11,967 bases of DNA from Promethearchaeota archaeon (GTDB lineage Archaea > Asgardarchaeota > Lokiarchaeia > Sigynarchaeales > SOKP01), in the NCBI GenBank assembly GCA_030605085.1, contig JAUWBH010000184.1:1-11967 (forward strand). Reading direction: 5' to 3'. Positions 6,831-11,967 of this stretch are shown here, piece by piece. Below the pieces are notes generated by a model, which ran no database searches, was not told the DNA's origin, and saw only the letters and a list, made by a program, of their open reading frames with translations. Position 1 is the stretch's first letter; each line of letters opens with the position of its first letter. The translations under genes were made by a program, and so were the position numbers.

Positions 6831-7160
6831 TTAATGTTTGACATGATAGTAAATGTATGTAATACAAAACAAAAAACCTAAAAATACCATGATAAAAAAA
6901 AACATCAGTTGTGGTAGTTTATCAGAAAAATTTGAGATTGATAAACCTATCATAAAAGTTATTATTAGTGTTATGATCAATGATATCCCGATGATAATCA
7001 AGCATGGAAATGCAGCACCACTTGTAAGAGCACTACTTCTTGGATATCTTGGTTGGGAGGGATAGCTTACCGCAGTTGAGCTAACTTGTGTTCCACAATA
7101 CTTACACCATTTCCAATCTGGTTCTAATTCTTTCCCACAATGATCACAAAATTTTGGCAT
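6831..7160 (-). CDS. Small zinc-ribbon membrane protein
   Basis: A 109-aa protein starting MPKFCDHCGKELEPDWKWCK. The zinc ribbon uses C5-x2-C8-x10-C19-x2-C22. A flexible S/P-rich linker (27-47) leads to two hydrophobic helices (about 50-75 and 84-107). The ribbon would sit in the cytoplasm with a hairpin of helices in the membrane. Function is unknown. Together with the gene at 5286-5774 it gives two zinc-ribbon membrane proteins with opposite domain order in a 1.9-kb stretch. A TATA-like stretch (7175-7184) lies about 21 nt upstream with no Shine-Dalgarno sequence. Confidence 0.75.
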   Translation of the reverse strand: MPKFCDHCGKELEPDWKWCKYCGTQVSSTAVSYPSQPRYPRSSALTSGAAFPCLIIIGISLIITLIITFMIGLSISNFSDKLPQLMFFFIMVFLGFLFCITYIYYHVKH

Positions 7161-7357
7161 TGTTTATCTTATTCTTTTTTAAATAGATCAGATTTCCAAT
7201 TCGGATATTTACAATTTATGATATTATTATATTTAAACCTTTCTGTCTAATATTGAAGATATTTAAATTTTAACCTGAAAAAGAAATCCCAATCTCAAAA
7301 TCTTAAAATAATTGGATTGGAATAGTATTCGTGAAAGGTAAGTTTCACTCTAGAATT

Positions 7358-7415
7358 ACCGTAAAATTTCCGTAAGAGATCGGCAAAATATACAGTAAAA
7401 TTTCTTTTACGGAAT
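7358..7415. repeat. Imperfect inverted and direct repeats around GTAAAATTT
   Basis: The 341-bp gap 7161-7501 holds no gene. Within it, CCGTAAAATTTCCGTAA is followed about 20 bp later by CAGTAAAATTTCTTTTACGG, so GTAAAATTT is repeated directly and CCGTAAAA / TTTTACGG are inverted. It could be a weak hairpin or an operator. The pattern is AT-rich and may be chance. The only other feature in the gap is the 36-bp element. Confidence 0.4.
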
Positions 7416-7440
7416 AGAAATTTAATCAAAAAATCATAGA

Positions 7441-7476
7441 TTTGCGAAACGGAAAAAAATATTGGTTATTAGAATA
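7441..7476 (-). repeat. 36-bp element, copy 2
   Basis: Same sequence as 5139-5175 apart from one missing T, in the same orientation and 2.3 kb away. It begins about 25 nt past the stop of the DUF1059 gene on the minus strand and supplies a TTTTTTT run there, so it may terminate that transcript. Confidence 0.85.
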
Positions 7477-7501
7477 TTAATTGTAACTCACAAATCACAT
7501 G

Positions 7502-7687
7502 CTATTCTTTCTTGATTGCTGCTTTGACTTTTTTCATCATTTCTGGATTTTTTATTTGTTCCTCGGTTAAACCGTGGGCTTCTTTAGCATGCTTTTCCAT
7601 GTCTGCCATCAGTTTTTCTTCAGTCTTACCACGTGCTATGTAGTCACAATCAGATCCTAAATCTCGACAAGCTAATGTCATTACCAT
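7502..7687 (-). CDS. DUF1059 family small protein
   Basis: A 61-aa protein starting MVMTLACRDLGSDCDYIARG and containing EKHAKEAHG. This is the full-length pattern of DUF1059, a small family with conserved cysteines (C7, C14) and histidines (H33, H38) suggestive of metal binding. Its role is not established. The start is ATG 7687: the GTG at 7696, which would add three residues, lies inside the Shine-Dalgarno sequence GGAGGTGAT and cannot be the start. A TATA-like element sits about 26 nt before the expected transcript start. A fragment of an Ldh2 paralogue lies immediately upstream on the same strand. Confidence 0.85.
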   Translation of the reverse strand: MVMTLACRDLGSDCDYIARGKTEEKLMADMEKHAKEAHGLTEEQIKNPEMMKKVKAAIKKE

Positions 7688-7691
7688 ATTT

Positions 7692-7700
7692 ATCACCTCC
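7692..7700 (-). promoter_or_regulatory. Strong Shine-Dalgarno site deciding the DUF1059 start
   Basis: GGAGGTGAT on the minus strand is a near-perfect match to the archaeal anti-Shine-Dalgarno, with 8 nt between GGAGG and the ATG at 7687. It excludes the overlapping GTG at 7696 as start codon. Confidence 0.85.
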
Positions 7701-7720
7701 GAGTCAATTATCTGTCATAA

Positions 7721-7730
7721 TATTTAAACT
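7721..7730 (-). promoter_or_regulatory. TATA-like element of the DUF1059 gene
   Basis: AGTTTAAATA on the minus strand would place transcription start near 7700, giving a short leader that just includes the Shine-Dalgarno site. A 10-bp palindrome GAAATATTTC (7735-7744) lies just upstream. Confidence 0.45.
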
Positions 7731-7767
7731 TTCCGAAATATTTCAGTTTTACCGAATTATTACAAGT

Positions 7768-7833
7768 AAATACATCTCTCATAAAACTTTCGAGAGTTTT
7801 AGCATCTACATATGCAATATCATCAAGATTCAT
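7768..7833 (-). pseudogene. Second fragment of the Ldh2 paralogue (codons 1-22)
   Basis: Minus-strand frame from ATG 7833 reads MNLDDIAYVDAKTLESFMRD then VF, after which similarity to Ldh2 ends. The frame runs on with unrelated residues to TAA 7708-7710 (41 codons in all). Bases 7768-7824 are identical over 57 bp to 6073-6129, so both fragments derive from one paralogue distinct from the intact gene. The open frame could be expressed as a 41-aa peptide from its own ATG, but the sequence after residue 22 looks like read-through of promoter DNA. Confidence 0.85.
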
Positions 7834-7894
7834 ACAATATATTATTTTTTTCATAATTTTAATTTTATTTTATTCATTTCATTTCTAAATATAA

Positions 7895-7904
7895 GTTTAA
7901 ATTA
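7895..7904 (+). promoter_or_regulatory. TATA-like element of the nitroreductase gene
   Basis: GTTTAAATTA is centred about 26 nt before the ATG at 7926, with no Shine-Dalgarno sequence, as expected for a leaderless transcript. Confidence 0.45.
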
Positions 7905-7925
7905 TTCGGTAAAAATTTAAATTCT

Positions 7926-8756
7926 ATGTCCGTTGTTGGTATTGATCAAGAAAAATGTTCAAAATATAAGCTCTGCGTTCAAGAATGTGGTCGTGGTTAT
8001 TTCTATGCAAAGAGAAATGGAGATATCGCTTTTAATGAGCGTTTAAATACCTGTAATTTGTGTGGCCATTGTATTGCAATTTGTCCTGAAGATGCTATTT
8101 TGTTTAAGAATTTGACTGATGTTGAGACTTTTCCTGGAATAGATTCAACTGAAACAATTGTAGATTATGACAAAATTTTCAGACTTATTCGGGCAAAACG
8201 TTCAATGAGGCGTTATAAAAGCAAAAAAGTTCCTAAAGAATCAATTGAAAAAATTTTTGAAGCAATGAGATATGCACCAAGTGCCGGTAATGCCAGATCA
8301 TGGCGTTATCTGATTTTATCTGACCCCGAACAAATTAAAGCATTAAGCGATGAAATAATAAAAACTAATTACCAATATATGGGATTTCAATCCGGAGAAC
8401 AAGCACTTGAATATTTCAAATCCATCGGATCCATCGGAAGAGATCCCATTTTTTACAGCGCACCTCACGTAATTATTCTGTACTATAAAATCCTTGAAAA
8501 AAACAAAACAATGATTGGCCTGCGAGGAAACGATGCGGGAATAGCCTTAACTTATGGTATGTTAGCAGCTGAAAGTCTGGGTCTTGGAACATGTTGGATT
8601 GGAATGCTTCAAGGAGCAATTCCGATAAATCGTGAGATTTTGAATATTTTAGGAATAAAAGGCCATGTACTTGGAGCGTTCACATTGGGTTTTCCTGCCG
8701 TTAAATATCGTAGAACGGTCCCGCGACCGCCACTTAAAATAAAAGGATTAGAATAA
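7926..8756 (+). CDS. Ferredoxin-nitroreductase fusion (FMN-dependent oxidoreductase)
   Basis: A 276-aa protein with an N-terminal dicluster-type ferredoxin domain (1-62) and a nitroreductase domain (about 83-265). One cluster motif is complete, C43-x2-C46-x2-C49-x3-C53 with a following proline. The other reads C11-x2-Y14-x2-C17-x3-C21, with tyrosine in the second position. The nitroreductase part has KRSMRRYKSKKVP (91-103) and YAPSAGNARSWR (116-127) for FMN binding, and AAESLGLGTCWIG (214-226) near the dimer and flavin site. Such fusions take electrons through the iron-sulfur domain to FMN, probably from reduced ferredoxin. The substrate may be a nitro, quinone or enone compound and cannot be fixed. 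The missing ligand may give a [3Fe-4S] cluster, since other family members also vary at this position. Confidence 0.9.
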   Translation: MSVVGIDQEKCSKYKLCVQECGRGYFYAKRNGDIAFNERLNTCNLCGHCIAICPEDAILFKNLTDVETFPGIDSTETIVDYDKIFRLIRAKRSMRRYKSKKVPKESIEKIFEAMRYAPSAGNARSWRYLILSDPEQIKALSDEIIKTNYQYMGFQSGEQALEYFKSIGSIGRDPIFYSAPHVIILYYKILEKNKTMIGLRGNDAGIALTYGMLAAESLGLGTCWIGMLQGAIPINREILNILGIKGHVLGAFTLGFPAVKYRRTVPRPPLKIKGLE

Positions 8757-8884
8757 TACAGATTATCGCTTATATTAAAATTATTAAAAAATATTAACAC
8801 ACTTTAACAAAGTTCGATTTTTCCAAATAGCGATGAAAAAGCGTACCAAATCATGCAAAACTTCGAGGAGATTTCAATCCTAAA

Positions 8885-8905
8885 GGGGGGAGGGGGGAGA
8901 TTTTT
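8885..8905 (+). terminator. G6-A-G6 tract followed by a T run
   Basis: GGGGGGAGGGGGG (8885-8897) stands out sharply in this AT-rich DNA and is followed by AGATTTTT. It lies between two convergent 3' ends (stops at 8756 and 8935). In RNA from the + strand it could fold as a two-tier G-quadruplex before a U-tract, a possible terminator. The 12-mer ATTTTTCTTAAA occurs at 8900-8911 and again at 8944-8955. The tract could equally be a polymerase-slippage hotspot with no function. Confidence 0.3.
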
Positions 8906-8934
8906 CTTAAAACGCGCTTCTAGAAAACATTTTT

Positions 8935-9357
8935 TTAATGATCATTTTTCTTAAATTTATACTTAATTTTACTTAGGTAATTTAATAATTCTTTTTTACT
9001 AAAAAAATTCTTTCCCTTTTTAATATAACATTCAAAATCTCTTTCATCAGGATACTGAACTCTTTCATCAGGATGAAGTAAATCTAATCTAATTACATTA
9101 TCTATTTCTGTTATGCCCTTTTTGATCATCCTTCTAATAGGTTTTATACCATATACTTGAAAAGACGCAGCTACCAAAGTCTCATCTTTCTTTCCTATCA
9201 ATTTTAGATCTTTACGTTTTATAGGACTATCAATAACATAATAAACTACACCATATAGTCCTGTCTCAGTCTTATATATTCCTTCATTATCATAAATATA
9301 TTTTTCCAAATCTTGCCATTGAATTTGCGATTTAATAAAAACCAACCATCTATTCAT
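8935..9357 (-). CDS. Hypothetical protein downstream of the nuclease-like gene
   Basis: A 140-aa soluble protein, MNRWLVFIKSQIQWQDLEKY at the start and lysine-rich at the end (KKGKNFFSKKE, KIKYKFKKNDH). It has no membrane segment, no cysteine pairs for metal and no motif I recognise. It mixes predicted strands (GLYGVVYYVID) and helices and ends in a basic tail that could contact nucleic acid. It follows the large nuclease-like gene by 60 nt on the same strand, so co-transcription is possible. However, a TATA-like stretch (9376-9388) lies 26 nt before its ATG, so it may have its own promoter. Its length, clean start and lack of internal stops support a real gene. Confidence 0.7.
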   Translation of the reverse strand: MNRWLVFIKSQIQWQDLEKYIYDNEGIYKTETGLYGVVYYVIDSPIKRKDLKLIGKKDETLVAASFQVYGIKPIRRMIKKGITEIDNVIRLDLLHPDERVQYPDERDFECYIKKGKNFFSKKELLNYLSKIKYKFKKNDH

Positions 9358-9375
9358 TTATCTACCGCCTTCTCT

Positions 9376-9388
9376 TTTTATTTATTAT
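9376..9388 (-). promoter_or_regulatory. TATA-like element before the 140-aa gene
   Basis: TAATAAATAAAAA on the minus strand is centred about 26 nt upstream of the ATG at 9357, within the 60-nt gap after the large gene. The gap is nearly all A and T, so the match is weak. A GGCGGT sequence near the ATG is a poor Shine-Dalgarno match. Confidence 0.3.
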
Positions 9389-9417
9389 TATAATAAAGAA
9401 AAGCCTATAATTTAAAT

Positions 9418-11967
9418 TTATACAAGTAATCTCCAATCAATATCTTCTTTCCGCTCTAACTCAATACCCGTCAGCTCTTCAAATTTATCGTATATATAAG
9501 CTAACCTCTGACCTTTAGGGATACTATGATCTACTTCGATGAGATAATATCCATATTTTTTATTTTTTGCATAAAGGTCTCTTTTAATTTTATCAATCTT
9601 GATTGCTCTCCTCCATTTTTTCCATAATTCTCTCCATTTCTTGCTTCTATATTCCACTTTAGGATGTTTAGAAATCCCCAAAAAAGCTCTAAATCCTGCC
9701 GGAGTATCATCATGCTGCTCTCCGTTATATCTAACGCCTAACTTTATGACATTACCATTTCTATCTCTTGCAGGGTTTCCATCTTTATCTATTAAATCTT
9801 TTAAATTTTGAGAATCATCAATATGAGCAGCATTTCCTAAGTCTTTTAGTTCAGGATTTTTATTTACATCAAAAATTTTTTTTAGACCTTTTTCTACCTC
9901 AAAAGAATAATCAAATGCATATTCACAAAGTTTATGATTAAGTTTTTGATTCCCCTTTAGACTACACCTTGGACAGCTAAAGTTTGTCAACATATATCTA
10001 TAACTTCTAGGAAATTCGTGACCACAATCTTTATGTCTCCACCACAAAACAGCAAAACTTGACCCTTTACCTTTAGATTTTGCTTCAGCAATAGCTGTTT
10101 CAAATTCTTTCTTACTAGATACAAGTTCAAAGGAAGTATCTTCAAGATATTTAATCACATCATCATATTCTATTATTTTAGTTGCTTTTGAATACCAACC
10201 TTCTTCAATCTTCTTAATTTCGTAACAAATAGAACAACCATATTTACCTATATGCTCAATCCTTTTATATATTTCATGTCCATGTTCACATTCAACTTTT
10301 ATATATGAACTTACCACACCTCTACCAGATCTTATTCTATTTGGTATTGAATAGAACCACTCCATAGGAGTCGTCTTCAATGTTAATCTATGTCTAGCTC
10401 GACTACATTTAAGCCTAAGCTTATGGTAGGATGTCTGTGCTCGACCAAAAATTAGATCATAAACAATCCCACTTTTACTTCCATCTCTAAAAATCTCTTC
10501 CAGTATCAACTTTGCATATTGTATAGCCTCCTCAGTACGACCCAATGAAGCGGTAATTTTATGCAATCGCTCACCACTTCTATAATATTCCTGTAATTGT
10601 TCCATCACAATTATCCTCATTCTATCGTATTTATCTTGACTATATCGCCGAGTTAAATATTTGTTAACTAAATTAATAAATTTAAAATTAATTCTAAAAC
10701 CCGTCATCCATCTGGAGCGTCTTACTCCTCCTTCCTGGCTTGACATAACCGTTATAATCCTAGTAGTCTTCTTCTGGTAATCCTTTAAAGGAATAACTAG
10801 CTCGTTAATCGTTCCGTGCGGATTTTCTATTGTAAGAACTTTCCCTCTTAATACTAATTGAATGTCCAATATCGAGTTTAACTGGAACGCTTTCCTGCCG
10901 AGCGGCATCGCCTCGGACCAAAAATTTTTAATAAATAGCTCATATTTCTTACCCAATAACGATTTCAATTCTTCAGAAGGAAGTTTGCTTAGTATATGTC
11001 TTAATTCTTCTTTATCTTCTGCTGTAAGTTGCTCCTTTTGAATAATCTTTATTAGTTTAGATTTTTCATTTATGCTAACCATTGTACTTTTATATAGATT
11101 TTCCCTTAAAATCTCCTTGAATATTTTTATATCAGAGTTTTGTTCGTTTAAAACCTCTTGTAAAAAAGTCTCGTTTATAATTGACTCTAATTTTTTTCCA
11201 AGTTTTTTAGCTACACTCTTTCCCTCAATAATTAAACTCTTTTCGTATCCCTTTAAAGTATATTCCTCGTGTGTTGCTTGAAAGTCTCTTAGAACTTTAA
11301 AAAGTTGTCGATAATTAGGATTGAGTTTTTTACCTATTTCCGCTATAAGCTTATCTTTTCTTTCGTTTGAAATTTTACTACTATAAAAAATATTCTTAAG
11401 GTTCCGATAAATTTCAATTATATTTTTTAACTCGGTGCTGATTTCTTTCGATAATTCCCCTTCTGGAACCTCATCAATATGGTTTTCTAACGTTTTTACC
11501 CATTCTTCTTTTGGTTTATCGGATTTTATCTTATTAATTTCGTTAATTTCTTCTTGTTCCTTAAAATTTTTTGCTATATGTTGTTTCCATTCTTTAAAAC
11601 CTTTAGTCTCCTTTCCTGCGTATATAGCTCTCCTCCCTGTTTCTTGTTTATACTTCTTTTTAAGGTGCTCGTACTTATCGTCTATTTCAGATCTTAGCTT
11701 TTCTAATTTTTGAGCAAGAAGGATAGGATATTCTTCTTTTCTCGAATTAATTACCGAATCGTACCAAAGCTTTTTATTATATTCGTAAAAACGCCGAAAA
11801 TCGTACAGTTCCTCAAACATTTCCGAATTTTTTTCGGTTGTTTCCTTAAACTTTTCGGATAATTCTTTAAGCTCTTTCTTTTCTTCTTCTGAAATTTCCC
11901 TACTTTCGTTTTTTAGACGTAGATATTGTTTTCGTTTAAAAAATTCTCTTGCCTCGTTGTATTTTTT
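9418..11967 (-). CDS. Large zinc-binding protein with C-terminal Vsr/PD-(D/E)XK-like nuclease domain (partial, 5' end outside window)
   Basis: The frame is open to the right edge: 49 sense codons precede the first ATG (11820), so at least 849 residues exist and that ATG is probably internal. Numbering from it, residues 1-300 are charged, lysine- and glutamate-rich helices. A mixed region (300-500) includes LHKITASLGRTEEAIQYA (419-436), a possible helix-turn-helix. Zinc motifs follow: C511-x3-H515 with C529-x2-C532, and C599-G-H601 with C616-x2-C619, of the C..GHE..-C-x2-C type seen in zinc-ribbon repeat proteins. The C-terminus resembles Vsr-like nuclease domains: HIDD (666-669), RYNGEQHDD (697-705), DKIKRDL (743-749) and YYLIEVDHS (758-766). 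The usual E-Y-x-G-x-Q-H motif has R697 in place of glutamate, which may alter catalysis. Probably a DNA-acting accessory or defence protein; this is inference. Confidence 0.72.
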   Translation of the reverse strand, partial: KKYNEAREFFKRKQYLRLKNESREISEEEKKELKELSEKFKETTEKNSEMFEELYDFRRFYEYNKKLWYDSVINSRKEEYPILLAQKLEKLRSEIDDKYEHLKKKYKQETGRRAIYAGKETKGFKEWKQHIAKNFKEQEEINEINKIKSDKPKEEWVKTLENHIDEVPEGELSKEISTELKNIIEIYRNLKNIFYSSKISNERKDKLIAEIGKKLNPNYRQLFKVLRDFQATHEEYTLKGYEKSLIIEGKSVAKKLGKKLESIINETFLQEVLNEQNSDIKIFKEILRENLYKSTMVSINEKSKLIKIIQKEQLTAEDKEELRHILSKLPSEELKSLLGKKYELFIKNFWSEAMPLGRKAFQLNSILDIQLVLRGKVLTIENPHGTINELVIPLKDYQKKTTRIITVMSSQEGGVRRSRWMTGFRINFKFINLVNKYLTRRYSQDKYDRMRIIVMEQLQEYYRSGERLHKITASLGRTEEAIQYAKLILEEIFRDGSKSGIVYDLIFGRAQTSYHKLRLKCSRARHRLTLKTTPMEWFYSIPNRIRSGRGVVSSYIKVECEHGHEIYKRIEHIGKYGCSICYEIKKIEEGWYSKATKIIEYDDVIKYLEDTSFELVSSKKEFETAIAEAKSKGKGSSFAVLWWRHKDCGHEFPRSYRYMLTNFSCPRCSLKGNQKLNHKLCEYAFDYSFEVEKGLKKIFDVNKNPELKDLGNAAHIDDSQNLKDLIDKDGNPARDRNGNVIKLGVRYNGEQHDDTPAGFRAFLGISKHPKVEYRSKKWRELWKKWRRAIKIDKIKRDLYAKNKKYGYYLIEVDHSIPKGQRLAYIYDKFEELTGIELERKEDIDWRLLV

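Noticed and set aside
5139..7476. Insertion-sequence ends formed by the two 36-bp elements
   Set aside because: They are direct, not inverted. No transposase lies between them and no target duplication was seen.
7694..7696. GTG as start of the DUF1059 gene
   Set aside because: It lies inside the Shine-Dalgarno sequence GGAGGTGAT. The ATG at 7687 has proper spacing.
7633..7920. 95-codon + strand frame upstream of the nitroreductase
   Set aside because: It runs over the DUF1059 gene start and the Ldh2 fragment on the other strand, and its F/I/S-rich content is typical of AT-rich shadow frames.
8864..8886. GAGATTTCAATCCTAAAG resembling part of an archaeal CRISPR repeat
   Set aside because: It occurs once only, with no second copy or spacer spacing nearby.
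11435..11713. 92-codon + strand frame opposite the large gene
   Set aside because: Serine- and phenylalanine-rich mirror of a lysine/glutamate-rich coding strand, with no independent support.

Overview
This is a strongly AT-rich window that reads as archaeal, most likely from an Asgard (Lokiarchaeota-like) genome. The archaeal call rests on promoters: most first genes have a TATA-like element roughly 21-27 nt upstream of the ATG and no Shine-Dalgarno sequence, as expected for leaderless transcripts. Clear Shine-Dalgarno sites appear only before the operon-internal gene at 298 and the small gene ending at 7687. T-tracts follow several stop codons. The Asgard assignment is an inference from gene style (small zinc-ribbon membrane proteins, the GNAT type, ferredoxin-nitroreductase) and is not proven. 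No rRNA, tRNA, CRISPR array or complete insertion sequence was seen.

Layout. 1-1494: a two-gene redox operon on the + strand, the tail of a CrtI-like FAD oxidoreductase translationally coupled to a flavin reductase with a C-terminal plant-type [2Fe-2S] domain. 1594-3054: a CDF metal transporter with three tandem C-terminal domains. 3051-4154 (-): an Ldh2-type malate/L-lactate dehydrogenase whose stop codon overlaps the transporter stop. 4355-4955: a GNAT acetyltransferase broken by a frameshift. 4956-7925 is a scrambled stretch. It holds two zinc-ribbon membrane proteins, a DUF1059 protein, two pieces of the 5' end of a second Ldh2 paralogue (57 bp identical to each other), a parallel beta-helix fragment, a stop-interrupted unknown gene, a repeated 36/37-bp element and a 32-bp perfect palindrome. 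7926-8756: a ferredoxin-nitroreductase fusion. 8935-11967 (-): a large protein, open to the right edge, with a helical N-terminal part, two zinc-binding motifs and a C-terminal Vsr/PD-(D/E)XK-like nuclease domain, followed by a 140-aa protein of unknown function.

How the parts relate. The left third is ordinary redox and metal metabolism. The middle looks like a site of repeated duplication, insertion and decay: the order 36-bp element, small reverse-strand gene, Ldh2 5' fragment occurs twice in the same orientation. The right quarter is accessory in character, and the large nuclease-like protein with its small downstream neighbour is the best candidate for an undescribed system. Its function cannot be named from sequence alone.
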